This document shows positions 49,801 to 53,159 of a stretch of 64,000 nt of DNA, piece after piece; within the stretch, counting starts at the first letter, position 1, and each line of letters begins with the position of its first letter. The position numbers and the translations under genes are program-made. The DNA is from Manduca sexta (lineage: Eukaryota > Arthropoda > Insecta > Lepidoptera > Sphingidae): contig NC_051126.1 in the NCBI RefSeq assembly GCF_014839805.1, positions 8,502,609-8,566,608 of the forward strand, in the 5' to 3' direction. Under the pieces are notes generated by a model. That model worked only from the letters and a program-made list of their open reading frames with translations. It did no database searches and had not been told where the DNA came from.

Positions 49801-52728
49801 TTTCTGCGTCTAAACGCAAAGGAAAGAAAATAATTTAGAAAAAAATATCAGTGTAAAGTTTTTGAGCTCAGTTGCTTTTTCAGCATTTTACATTGGTTCT
49901 TGTACTATCTCATTCATACATTCCAATTTGCTGGTGGTAGACAGATTGTAATCGTTGATTAAGATAAGATTAATTGGTAATCGCAATTACATGATTCATG
50001 TAGTAAGGGGGTTCCACGTTTCTTTATCTTTGAAAAGTCTTTGTCTTAAAACCTAATTTAAAGTATAAGTATATTATCTAAAATCTGAATTTGATATATT
50101 TTTTTAGAGTCTAATCTTAATTTCATAAAAATGTTTGGAATTCAGACTCTTACAAGTAAAAATTCGAAATGTATGTTATATATTATGTACAATTTCTTGT
50201 TTTATTTTAGTCTCTCAACATACATTCATACATGGGAAATAGAAGTAATTCTTATTAAAAAGAGTAAATAATTACCAAGTGGGATCGCAAAAATGTAATT
50301 ATTAATTCAATTACTAAGAACTATAACCTATTTTACAACTGAGCATATTAATTATTGTAAATAACACAAAGTTTTGTTCAAATTTTATTTTGGAACGCTA
50401 TCTATCCATGTTTCTTATACTTTTCTACTTTCTTCTACACCAATTATAAATTACAAAATATAATTGTGGTTGTTAATCGAATTTTGGGATAACTTTCCCT
50501 ATAATTTGTAATCCTAATCGCAATTACATTTTGTAATGGTAAACATAAATTTGTAACCCAATTACTTTTTGCCCCATCCTGATAGTAGGCCTTTGGTTCT
50601 ATCCGCCTGTAAGGCCCCGGTCACAGACGACGCGATTTGCGATGACATGCTACATCTCGACTAGTTGGGATCACGGCGATGCGGTGGCGTAATCGGCGGA
50701 TGTATTCATAATTAAATAAAATGGCGCTATCAAAAGTGGCTGGCAGGTCTATCAAATATATTGCTAATAAATTGTTCAATATTCATTGCAAATTCATTAC
50801 AAATGCACGATGAAAATAAAATATTTTGTTGCGGCTGCCCGATGTGCCGCGCGCGCCGCTCTGAGCTGTGGCCGGATCGGTACTCGCTAGTATATTGGTT
50901 TCATTCGCTCGTCGCGTCGCCCATCGCCGACGCGATTTGCTCGGCACTCGCCGCGCGGCAGGTGGCGTCGCAAATCTGGGTCGCCGGTAGCTGTGGCATA
51001 CTTTATACAATTTTCTACATTTGTTTTCGGCGCTTGTCGCTTACCGCTCTGCAAATCTCATCGCAGTTCGCGTCGCGAGTAGCTGTTGCCCAACGATTAA
51101 TATGTCGGGTTTCGGGATCATACTATTTGGGATAAACTCCAAACAGAACGGCAAAATTGTGTCGACTAGTACGAAGTAAACATCTCTCGAAAGTTAATAC
51201 TCTGGAAGCTTCTCCACTAATCACCAGGTGCAGTGGAGTCAAATGTGGCCTTATAAAAGAAACTTACCAGCATGTGTAATTGCTGCCGTGTTGGGGTCGT
51301 ATATCTCATCATCAACAGCCACCACAGCATACTCTCCTTTGTCGAGGAGTCCGCGCCGCTGCAACACATTCACGAAGTCCACCAGCGCTATGTGCTCACC
51401 CAGGAACACGTACACTGAGGCAACATGAAGAATTGTTAGACAATTCAAAACTCTATACGCATGAATAAGATACTAGAGAACTCAGAGACAGGAATATATT
51501 TGATATTACTTATAGACAAGGATGTATTTTTATTTAGGTCATTATTTCTTGCAATAAGCCGAAGACTTTATAAAAGTGGGAGTTACTTCAAACAATCTCT
51601 GTCCCTTGTATCTTTTGAACTCTAAAAAGGGACAGAGTTTGATTGAGACAAAATCCACTTTGTAATAAAATTATTTAAAATTTGTAATTAAATTAAGTGG
51701 ACTTTGTCTCGATAAGTAAGTCTATTAGATTTTATATGGACCTAGTAAAGTCATATGTTATCTATTGTTGATTGGTCAAATTTCAACACACAAGTTTACT
51801 AAGACATTGTTGTTAATGTTCCTTCCTATCACTCAACGCATCAAGTTGATGAGTTAATCCAACAATTTAATTGTTATGTAAGATATTGAATCTCAGACAA
51901 CATTGATGGTATAGCCATCTGTGTTGCAGAATAAAGGGTACAATAAAAACACTAATTAATACGCATGTTATTTGTTACTTCTTACTGGATGCGAAAATAA
52001 GTAAATTCAATAGTGTCAATTTAAATGAATTTCTAATTTTCTGTAAAAATACTTCTCTTTTTATATTATTATTACATATTGCAACTATAAAAACCGACAA
52101 AATCATTCACCGTAATATAGGGATTTTATTCGTAACTTATGTTCGCATACTGCACTATATTTGAATATAGGTCTCAATAGGCGAGAGAAAACGGAGAAAC
52201 TATAACGCCAATGACCTCTTTAGAAGATTGCATCGTATCGATTATATAAAAACACTAATCCTGACACGATTTGCGGGCTAGAGAGCAGTGCGTAGTGTTT
52301 CAAGGATCTACGCGGTATTGCAAAAGCATTATAGAAACTCAAGCACTCAACTTCTATAGTCTATTATATTGTTATGAAACTGGAATTGGTGTTTATTCTT
52401 AACTCTGTCAGTAGTGTTAGAATATTGAAATGTTTTAAATAAGTGGCAGCTACTGTCTTTAGTTGTTATAAGCTAAGGTTTAATATTAAGTGCTCTGATA
52501 TATGTATTTAATAATATTATGTTTAATTTATTTATTTTCTTATTTCTATAGTGTTAATAGAGAACACATAGCAAATGGTACTCAAAATTAAATGCGATCG
52601 GAAAACTTACCTCTCGTTCTATCGTATGTTTGGTCAACAATCTTCTCCATGTCGGATATATGACGGGGTATGTAGTCAGCAAACCGATGTTCAGCAGTCA
52701 CGCTCATTTCATTAGACTGGGCCAGTTC
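2864..52728 (-). CDS. Receptor-type (membrane) guanylate cyclase, 18 exons, 5'-incomplete
   Basis: Joined in order from 52728 down to 2864, the exons give 2,790 nt: 929 residues plus TGA. The protein converts GTP to cGMP in response to an extracellular ligand. Visible in order: ANF-receptor ligand-binding domain with three N-glycosylation sequons (N94, N210, N238) and the family hallmark DAEGN; juxtamembrane cysteines C266 and C273; transmembrane helix about 281-300; kinase-homology domain with VAIK lysine K361 but HGN for HRD (452-454) and DYG for DFG (472-474); signalling helix; cyclase domain with metal-binding D676 and D720, guanine-selecting E716 and C787, and N794/R798. All exon phases agree. 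The start and signal peptide are missing, probably beyond the right edge. The family is certain. The best subfamily guess is the insect Gyc32E type, but I cannot separate it from other NPR-like cyclases without alignment. Exons are listed separately. Confidence 0.95.
3073..3237 (-). other. Intron between exons 17 and 18 (165 bp)
   Basis: This is the shortest intron of the gene. It has a GTAAGT donor and a TTCACAG acceptor and is AT-rich, with no repeat seen. Confidence 0.85.
3238..3313 (-). CDS. Guanylate cyclase exon 17 (end of cyclase domain)
   Basis: It encodes residues 836-860. It starts with the conserved GKGEM and the W-W-L-V-G segment that closes class III guanylate cyclase domains. 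It is followed by basic ERRRNSF, which contains an R-R-x-S match to the PKA/PKG consensus at S856. Borders: acceptor CTACAG, donor GTAAGT. It enters in phase 0 and leaves in phase 1. Confidence 0.95.
3314..3823 (-). other. Intron between exons 16 and 17
   Basis: This is 510 bp of AT-rich intron with a GTAAGA donor and CTACAG acceptor. No repeat or gene was recognised. Confidence 0.8.
3824..4026 (-). CDS. Guanylate cyclase exon 16 (catalytic core)
   Basis: It encodes residues 768-835 and holds the second half of the active site: the glycine-rich AAGVVG turn, the [11 protein letters not shown] signature with guanine-contacting C787, and NTAARME with transition-state R798. It enters in phase 1, completing the RIG-IH codon with the exon at 4802-4961, and leaves in phase 0 before GKGEM. 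All residues expected for guanylate activity are present. Confidence 0.97.
4027..4801 (-). other. Intron between exons 15 and 16, with a hAT-like MITE
   Basis: This 775 bp intron has a GTATGG donor (less usual at +5/+6) and a TTAG acceptor. It contains a 163 bp MITE at 4582-4744. A second patch at about 4174-4435 has loosely inverted ends around GGCGCCG and may be another old element, but that is weak. Confidence 0.75.
4582..4744. mobile_element. hAT-like MITE with perfect 8-bp target duplication
   Basis: The element starts CAGTGGCGAAG and ends with the exact reverse complement CTTCGCCACTG, and is flanked by identical 8-bp copies of TTGTCTAC (4574-4581 and 4745-4752). An 8-bp duplication with short inverted repeats fits the hAT superfamily. 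At 163 bp it has no coding capacity, so it is non-autonomous. Relatives sit at 21786-21927 and 62786-63589. Confidence 0.85.
4802..4961 (-). CDS. Guanylate cyclase exon 15 (metal-binding Asp and guanine Glu)
   Basis: It encodes residues 715-767. It opens [11 protein letters not shown], the class III cyclase strand with guanine-specificity E716 and second metal-binding D720. It continues through the helix ending LHIRIG. Entry is in phase 0 after TTAG; exit is in phase 1 at G/GTATGG. Confidence 0.96.
4962..5268 (-). other. Intron between exons 14 and 15
   Basis: This is a 307 bp AT-rich intron with a GTAAAA donor and TTAG acceptor. No repeat was seen. Confidence 0.8.
5269..5337 (-). CDS. Guanylate cyclase exon 14
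   Basis: This small exon encodes residues 692-714, the conserved helix [13 protein letters not shown] followed by YNVYK. That segment lies between the two metal-binding aspartates in class III cyclases. Phase 0 at both ends; acceptor TTTGCAG. Confidence 0.95.
5586..5709 (-). CDS. Guanylate cyclase exon 13 (first metal-binding Asp)
   Basis: It encodes residues 650-691, with [12 protein letters not shown] (D676 is the first metal ligand) and then [10 protein letters not shown]. Its first codon is split with the exon at 8155-8295 (LPR). It exits in phase 0 at CAG/GTAATA. Confidence 0.96.
5710..8154 (-). other. Intron between exons 12 and 13, with a SINE
   Basis: This is 2.4 kb of AT-rich intron containing the SINE-A copy at 5806-6082. 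The rest shows only short simple repeats, such as a doubled TATATTACTATCAACTT-like segment near 7565-7615, and no coding signal. Confidence 0.75.
5806..6082 (-). mobile_element. SINE-A (tRNA-derived) copy, degraded
   Basis: Reverse-complemented, it begins with the tRNA-like head of the family (ACTGCGTCGGTGGGGTAG, then a B-box-like GGGTTTGACTCC). It ends in the shared tail around GAGACGGGCCGTGGCCGAA. It is shorter and more diverged than the copies near 30.6 and 32.0 kb. Confidence 0.7.
8155..8295 (-). CDS. Guanylate cyclase exon 12 (signalling helix / coiled coil)
   Basis: It encodes residues 603-649. The sequence [18 protein letters not shown] through [11 protein letters not shown] is the highly conserved dimerisation helix linking the kinase-homology and cyclase domains in receptor cyclases. 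Entry and exit are both in phase 2; acceptor TTGTAG, donor AG/GTAAGT. Confidence 0.97.
8296..8946 (-). other. Intron between exons 11 and 12
   Basis: A 651 bp AT-rich intron with a GTGAGT donor. It has poly-T runs and no identifiable repeat or gene. Confidence 0.75.
8947..9124 (-). CDS. Guanylate cyclase exon 11 (end of kinase-homology domain)
   Basis: It encodes residues 544-602, the last helices of the kinase-like fold. It includes the RPPL turn and [12 protein letters not shown], the kinase subdomain XI arginine region. Entry is in phase 1 after TAACAG; exit is in phase 2 at AT/GTGAGT. Confidence 0.95.
9125..10529 (-). other. Intron between exons 10 and 11, with a SINE-B fragment
   Basis: A 1.4 kb intron with a GTAAAG donor. 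About 9244-9487 is a SINE-B copy. The remainder is AT-rich with no recognised content. Confidence 0.75.
9244..9487 (+). mobile_element. SINE-B copy lacking its tRNA-like head
   Basis: It aligns by eye with the reverse complement of the full SINE at 48553-48877. It runs from the ACACACACCTCTGA segment through TGGTGAAGGA, CTGAGAAGTTC and GTGTGTGAAGTCTACC to CAGTATATAATACAGG. The A-box/B-box end is absent, so the copy is 5' truncated. It has several small indels. Confidence 0.75.
10530..10721 (-). CDS. Guanylate cyclase exon 10 (kinase-homology, APE-like segment)
   Basis: It encodes residues 480-543. It includes MLWRAPELL (the APE motif that ends a kinase activation segment) and [13 protein letters not shown] (the kinase subdomain IX region, with the conserved Asp). 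Entry is in phase 1 after TTCCAG; exit is in phase 1 at G/GTAAAG. Confidence 0.95.
12523..12632 (-). mobile_element. SINE-A internal fragment
   Basis: It contains CAGGCGCAGGACCAACGGC, the cCGAGGCGCGGGGGTATCAC segment and CAACTTCTTGACTCCGAGCT. These match the middle of the SINE-A copies at 30.6 and 44.0 kb, in inverse orientation to the former. Both ends are missing. Confidence 0.65.
13108..13188. repeat. Dispersed repeat with TTCGAAACGTCGrGAGA core, copy 1
   Basis: The core TCTTCGAAACGTCGGGAGA, then an AT-rich spacer, ATCCGAAAAATAG and TTTTATTcAAATGTCT, recurs at 56600-56763 and, more diverged, at 61424-61576. The element type is unknown; it is probably the tail of a dispersed retroelement. 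Confidence 0.6.
15127..15424 (-). CDS. Guanylate cyclase exon 9 (pseudokinase catalytic-loop region)
   Basis: It is the longest exon and encodes residues 381-479, from [14 protein letters not shown] to [10 protein letters not shown]. It carries [20 protein letters not shown], where HGN replaces the catalytic HRD of active kinases, and DYG in place of DFG. Both changes are usual for receptor guanylate cyclases, so the domain regulates rather than phosphorylates. Entry is in phase 0 after TCATAG; exit is in phase 1 at A/GTAAGT. Confidence 0.97.
15425..16677 (-). other. Intron between exons 8 and 9, with a SINE-C fragment
   Basis: A 1.25 kb intron with a GTATTA donor (weak consensus) and TCATAG acceptor. 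It carries a SINE-C fragment at 15493-15612 and is otherwise AT-rich with nothing recognised. Confidence 0.75.
15493..15612. mobile_element. SINE-C fragment
   Basis: It has the family order GGTAGG, GCGCAACTAGTGCACCCACTT, a TTCGTCCTATAATG stretch and GGCGGCGAGC, also seen at 20527-20765 and, inverted, near 33.4 kb. It is diverged and lacks the tRNA-like end. Confidence 0.65.
16678..16815 (-). CDS. Guanylate cyclase exon 8 (kinase-homology N-lobe)
   Basis: It encodes residues 335-380. It includes [20 protein letters not shown], with the ATP-site-like VAIK lysine K361 retained, then NIKKELKQ, the alphaC-like helix. Phase 0 at both ends; acceptor TTTGTAG, donor CAG/GTATTA. Confidence 0.96.
16845..16945 (+). 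repeat. Degraded tRNA-like SINE head
   Basis: GTCTCGGTAGCGTAGTTCTA resembles the A-box end of the lepidopteran tRNA-derived SINEs. GTTGTAATTCCCGGATTGGG resembles a decayed B box and its follow-on. It is too diverged to assign to SINE-A or SINE-C. Confidence 0.45.
17655..17800 (+). mobile_element. LINE 3'-end fragment
   Basis: The stretch TTGGGATAGGCCTACGTCAA then GCAGTAGACTTACAGGAGGC then TGATAATGTTGATGATCAT matches the familiar insect LINE ending (GGCCTACGTCCAGCAGTGGA ... GCTGATGATGATGAT). It is heavily 5' truncated. A similar ending sits at 23697-23756, and an inverted one at about 24300-24490. Confidence 0.6.
18410..18448 (+). repeat. SINE-C tail fragment
   Basis: TTTCACCTCTGCCTACCCCT then TCGAGGATAAACGCGTGATG is the terminal piece of the SINE-C family. 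The inverse form occurs at 47770-47812. Confidence 0.6.
20527..20765 (-). mobile_element. SINE-C copy, near full length
   Basis: From left to right it shows TCACGTCGTCTGAAGGTGTAG, GGGCACCTACTTTTCGCCATG, TTTTCCGTCCTTTGATGTG, GGAGGCGAGCCTATCACCAT and a decayed tRNA-like end (CAATACAACTACGCGACCGA) corresponding to the A-box region on the minus strand. A minus-strand frame crosses it, but it is a repeat and is not an exon: exons 7 and 8 join directly. Confidence 0.7.
21786..21927. mobile_element. hAT-like MITE, diverged copy
   Basis: It begins CAAGTGGCGAAGGACGAAAT and ends CCGGCAGAAATCGGCCACTG. It thus shares both termini and subterminal AACCC segments with the element at 4582-4744 (opposite orientation). 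Flanks TTAAGGTA and TAAGGTTA look like a decayed target duplication. Confidence 0.65.
22347..22616 (-). CDS. Guanylate cyclase exon 7 (juxtamembrane, transmembrane helix)
   Basis: It encodes residues 245-334. It carries the cysteine pair in CGFDGVKC (C266, C273) just outside the membrane, then a single hydrophobic helix from about VLSAICAV to AVALLV (281-300), then basic RHYRYEQKL and WRIEAKDL, the start of the kinase-homology domain. Phase 0 at both ends; acceptor TCCACAG, donor AAG/GTACGT. Confidence 0.96.
22617..23878 (-). other. Intron between exons 6 and 7
   Basis: A 1.26 kb AT-rich intron with a GTGAGT donor. A short LINE tail (23697-23756) is the only recognisable repeat. Confidence 0.75.
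23697..23756 (+). repeat. LINE 3'-tail fragment
   Basis: AAGCCTATGTTCATCAGTGG then ACTTTTTAACGCTGAAGATG then ATGATGGTGATAA repeats the ending seen at 17655-17800. It lies inside a plus-strand reading frame of about 107 codons, which is therefore not credible as a gene. Confidence 0.55.
23879..24016 (-). CDS. Guanylate cyclase exon 6 (receptor domain)
   Basis: It encodes residues 199-244. It contains [18 protein letters not shown], the highly conserved membrane-proximal motif of the ANF-receptor domain, with sequon N210, and then [11 protein letters not shown] with sequon N238. Phase 0 at both ends; acceptor CCTAG, donor CCA/GTGAGT. Confidence 0.96.
24017..24555 (-). other. Intron between exons 5 and 6, with a LINE 3'-end remnant
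   Basis: A 539 bp intron with a GTAAGT donor and CCTAG acceptor. About 24300-24490 resembles, in inverse orientation, the LINE 3' ends at 17.7 and 23.7 kb (CAGCCCATATTCATCCATTG, then GGATATAGG). Confidence 0.6.
24556..24708 (-). CDS. Guanylate cyclase exon 5 (receptor domain)
   Basis: It encodes residues 148-198. It begins [18 protein letters not shown], the conserved LYDAV/A helix of ANF-receptor domains, and ends YRSVQGFD. Phase 0 at both ends; acceptor CCTCAG, donor GAC/GTAAGT. Confidence 0.95.
26526..26620 (+). repeat. Unclassified repeat family, left-end copy
   Basis: GAGACTCGCCGAGCTTCACC then GCTCGGTGACATAAAATGCG and ACAGGAGTTGTAATGGTGGG match 36285-36372 with only scattered differences. 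It may be the left end of a larger element whose right end is near 28.2 kb. Confidence 0.55.
27610..28230. repeat. GC-rich unclassified repeat block
   Basis: A roughly 600 bp island of higher GC content inside an AT-rich intron. Overlapping minus-strand frames (27616-28068 and 27993-28298) resemble no protein I know. TCATGAGGCCGGTGAACCCA then ACATAACCGG near 28190 matches TCATAAGGCCGGTGAACTTA then ACATAAACAT at 36530-36559, which ties it to that family. Confidence 0.45.
28550..28880 (+). repeat. Probable LINE 3'-end remnant
   Basis: It ends GAGATGCATGCCTAGCAGTA then GGACAGCATCTTATG, close to a common insect LINE ending (GCCTGGCAGTGGGACAG). The upstream GC-richer part contains AACCGTGGTGGAGTGACGCA. 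There is no coding frame. Confidence 0.4.
30601..30979 (+). mobile_element. SINE-A, full length, 14-bp target duplication
   Basis: The tRNA-derived head has an A box (GTGGCGTAGTTG) and a B box (GGTTCGAATCC), followed by a tRNA-unrelated body ending GGCCGCCGTGGTCGAAATTC. It is flanked by identical TTTTTATTCATTGA (30587-30600 and 30980-30993, with one base of ambiguity), the mark of LINE-driven integration. About 379 bp. Confidence 0.85.
31225..31550 (-). mobile_element. SINE-A copy, inverted
   Basis: It runs from the tail (TTAGCCGAATTTCGGCCAAG) to the tRNA-like head (CAACTACGCCACTGAAGCA) in the opposite orientation to its neighbours at 30.6 and 32.0 kb. It is more diverged, and the B-box region is altered. 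Confidence 0.75.
31698..31903 (-). mobile_element. SINE-B, 5'-truncated, 10-bp target duplication
   Basis: It matches the body of the full SINE at 48553-48877 from AATAATATCAGCCCTG to GCGAACGATAAA, then stops before the tRNA-like head. Identical TTCACATTGT flanks it at 31688-31697 and 31904-31913, so the truncation occurred at insertion. Confidence 0.8.
31973..32365 (+). mobile_element. SINE-A, near full length
   Basis: It has the same head, B box (GGTTCGTATCCCGGGTCGGG) and tail (GGCCGCCGTGGCCGAAATTG) as the copy at 30601, in the same orientation about 1.4 kb away. It has about 16 extra bases in the anticodon-side region (GCGCGCTAACCCAGGACCTC), apparently a local duplication. Confidence 0.8.
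33380..33535 (+). mobile_element. SINE-C copy
   Basis: CTGTGGTGATAGTGTCGCCC then TTATCACATCATGGGACAGA, ACACATGCCGCAAAATGGGT and GCGTTAGGTGCGTCTGCAAT are the inverse of the 20.5 kb SINE-C order. A cysteine-rich reading across it ([11 protein letters not shown]) is a chance product of the repeat. Confidence 0.65.
35728..35890 (+). repeat. Lepidopteran retroelement tail
   Basis: ATCTCATGCCTCAGCATGGC, then TTTACCATCAGGCGAACGAT and a closing CAACGCAATAAAAAATAA follow the order of a familiar lepidopteran SINE/LINE 3' end. Short pieces with the ATCAGGTGCAGTGGAGTC-type word also occur at 24790, 48940 and 51220. Confidence 0.5.
36280..36560 (+). repeat. Unclassified repeat family, shorter copy
   Basis: Its left part matches 26526-26620 and its right end matches about 28190-28220. 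It is therefore a copy of the same family with a different middle. It is GC-rich relative to the surrounding intron, and no coding function is recognised. Confidence 0.5.
37151..37337 (-). mobile_element. Helitron-like non-autonomous element
   Basis: On the minus strand it reads TC at the 5' end and CTAG at the 3' end, inserted between A and T. A GC-rich hairpin (GCGGGCGGAGCCGCAGGC) lies just before CTAG. These are Helitron end rules. It is 187 bp with no coding capacity. Confidence 0.65.
38270..38480. repeat. Diverged non-autonomous element remnant
   Basis: AGCTGTCTGTCTGTATGTG, then AAATTTGGTATGGAGATAGT and TGTCCCGGAAAA are words common to lepidopteran Helitron/MITE-type elements. It lies about 170 bp from exon 4. 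The ends could not be fixed. Confidence 0.45.
38647..38731 (-). CDS. Guanylate cyclase exon 4 (receptor domain)
   Basis: It encodes residues 119-147 ([15 protein letters not shown], then [13 protein letters not shown]), an ANF-receptor segment with two cysteines. It completes a split Ala codon with exon 3 (phase 2) and exits in phase 0 at TCG/GTGAGT. It is isolated between introns of 3.1 and 13.9 kb. Confidence 0.93.
39340..39430 (-). mobile_element. SINE-A head fragment
   Basis: CGACCCAAATTCGAACCCAA then GACCTCAGCGCGATAGTCGT is the inverse of the SINE-A B-box region (GGTTCGAAT...). The body is missing. Confidence 0.6.
40774..40841. repeat. (AT)n microsatellite, about 34 units
   Basis: An uninterrupted AT dinucleotide run of about 68 bp, then a pyrimidine-rich stretch. 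The number of units may be affected by assembly and is likely polymorphic. Confidence 0.95.
41857..41947 (-). CDS. Guanylate cyclase exon 3 (receptor domain)
   Basis: It encodes residues 89-118 ([20 protein letters not shown], then PSFPTNPQY), with sequon N94. It is entered in phase 1 from exon 2 (Asp codon split G/AT) and leaves in phase 2 (GC/GTAAGT) to make Ala with exon 4. Acceptor CAACAG. Confidence 0.93.
42774..43619 (+). mobile_element. Helitron-like element, 846 bp, TC...CTAG
   Basis: It starts TCTATACTTATAATAAATC after an A and ends GCGAGCGGAAGCTAG before a T. The GC-rich terminal patch (CGCGGGCGAAGCTGCGAGCG) and A/T target fit Helitrons. Inside lie a (GTCT)n run (about 42896-42918) and the segment AACTACTCGACGGATTTTAA, common in lepidopteran copies. 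There is no Rep/helicase frame, so it is non-autonomous. Confidence 0.75.
44020..44390 (-). mobile_element. SINE-A, near full length, inverted
   Basis: Read on the minus strand, it has the tRNA-like head, a B-box-like GGATCGAATCCCAGGTCGGG, the body with GTTGGTCCTGCGCCTGATCC, and the tail. Small deletions separate it from the 30.6 kb copy. Confidence 0.8.
44750..45060. repeat. Diverged MITE-like remnant
   Basis: GGCATCATAGCTTCGAAACG then AATGGACTGATTTCGATCCA resembles the opening of common lepidopteran non-autonomous elements. The ends and class could not be set. Confidence 0.35.
47770..47812. repeat. SINE-C tail fragment
   Basis: CACACGTCACGTCTTTATCC then CCGAAGGGGTAGGCAGGGTT is the terminal piece of SINE-C, inverse to 18410-18448. 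Confidence 0.6.
48415..48985. repeat. Older repeat split by a SINE-B insertion
   Basis: The left part has AAGACCCGCCATAGTGGCCC and ends CATACTGGTGTCGATT (48552). The right part resumes after the SINE with TGCCAAAGAGTAATC, and then has CCCATTCCACTTATCATCAG and GGGGTCACTTTGCCGTGC, words found in other lepidopteran repeats. Removing 48553-48877 plus one target copy makes the repeat continuous. Confidence 0.55.
48553..48877 (-). mobile_element. SINE-B, full length, tRNA-derived
   Basis: On the minus strand it begins with a tRNA-like head: A box TAGCCTAGTTG and B box GGTTCAAATCC, spaced as in a tRNA gene. The body continues to a CAGGGCTGATATTATT end. Target duplications GTGTCGATT / GTATCGATT (48544-48552 and 48878-48886) differ at one base. 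About 325 bp. Confidence 0.85.
50613..51094. repeat. GC-rich candidate MITE next to exon 2
   Basis: The block starts GGCCCCGGTCACAGACGACG and is packed with CGTCGCG/GCGATTTGC words, in strong contrast to the AT-rich intron. The right end (GCAGTTCGCGTCGCGAGTAG, then CTGTTGCCCA) is roughly inverse to the left end, suggesting decayed inverted termini. It lies about 170 bp upstream, in transcript sense, of nothing coding and 174 bp from exon 2's donor side. The open frames across it are composition effects. Confidence 0.4.
51268..51414 (-). CDS. Guanylate cyclase exon 2 (receptor domain)
   Basis: It encodes residues 40-88. [20 protein letters not shown] is followed by [16 protein letters not shown], an ANF-receptor alpha/beta unit. 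Entered in phase 1 (Val codon G/TG from exon 1) and left in phase 1 (G/GTAAGT). Acceptor CCTCAG. GC-rich codon use stands out from the flanking introns. Confidence 0.94.
51415..52610 (-). other. Intron between exons 1 and 2, with paired inverted repeats
   Basis: A 1.2 kb AT-rich intron with a GTAAGT donor and CCTCAG acceptor. Two adjacent hairpin-forming inverted repeats lie at 51597-51710. No mobile element was recognised. Confidence 0.75.
51597..51710. repeat. Two tandem inverted repeats (hairpins)
   Basis: CTCTGTCCCTT (51597-51607) is the exact inverse of AAGGGACAGAG (51627-51637), with flanking TCAAAC/GTTTGA extending the stem past a 4-nt bulge. Then GAGACAAAATCCACTT (51645-51660) pairs with AAGTGGACTTTGTCTC (51695-51710) with one mismatch. 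Confidence 0.8.
52611..52728 (-). CDS. Guanylate cyclase exon 1 of those found (receptor domain; not the true first exon)
   Basis: It encodes the first 39 residues recovered ([20 protein letters not shown] ... DQTYDRTR) and enters in phase 0 after TTCCAG, so at least one coding exon must precede it. The donor is G/GTAAGT. No signal peptide or start codon is here. I searched 52729-64000 on the minus strand and found no convincing upstream exon. Confidence 0.9.
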
Positions 52729-53040
52729 CTGGAAACATGCTTTGACTTTTAATACACTGTAAGAATAACAAACTTATGCAGCGTTTAATACAAAGCGCTT
52801 TAAGCCTGCGGATTGGTTATTGCGAGAAGTGCTGAATACATTTTATTCAGCATTTACCGAAAATTTTAATAAACGAATTTAAACTTTAATTTATTATTGT
52901 AAGCATATATTTCGCTATGCCATCAATTTAGTTAAATGGAAACACGTAAATTGATTTATTAATTATCTGCAGCTTTAAACAAATAGACTTATTGAAATAT
53001 ACTATTATTATTACTTATATAATATGTAAAATAATAATAT
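52729..53040. other. AT-rich intron or upstream sequence
   Basis: It immediately precedes the first recovered exon in transcript sense. No repeat or coding signal was seen. Confidence 0.6.
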
Positions 53041-53117
53041 AATAATATTATTAGCCCTTTATTATATACTGTTCCACTACTCGGCTTGGGCCACCTCTAC
53101 TACTGAGAGGGATTAGC
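53041..53117 (-). mobile_element. SINE-B tail fragment
   Basis: TTATTAGCCCTTTATTATAT, then GGCCACCTCTACTACTGAGA and GGGATTAG match the end of SINE-B. It sits about 40 bp before the LINE body. Confidence 0.65.
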
Positions 53118-53159
53118 CGCATAAGCAATAAGTAATCAGGTTAACTCGTATTTTTAAAA

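Larger units (their letters stand above)
41948..51267 (-). other. Long intron between exons 2 and 3 (9.3 kb)
   Basis: GTAAGT donor and CAACAG acceptor. It contains a Helitron-like element (42774-43619), SINE-A (44020-44390), a SINE-C tail (47770-47812), SINE-B (48553-48877) nested in an older repeat, and a GC-rich candidate MITE (50613-51094). The stretches 45.1-47.7 and 49.5-50.6 kb are AT-rich with nothing assigned. Confidence 0.75.

Noticed and set aside
50761..51135. 124-codon plus-strand frame beside exon 2
   Set aside because: It comes from the GC-rich CGTCGCG repeats, which open several frames at once on both strands.
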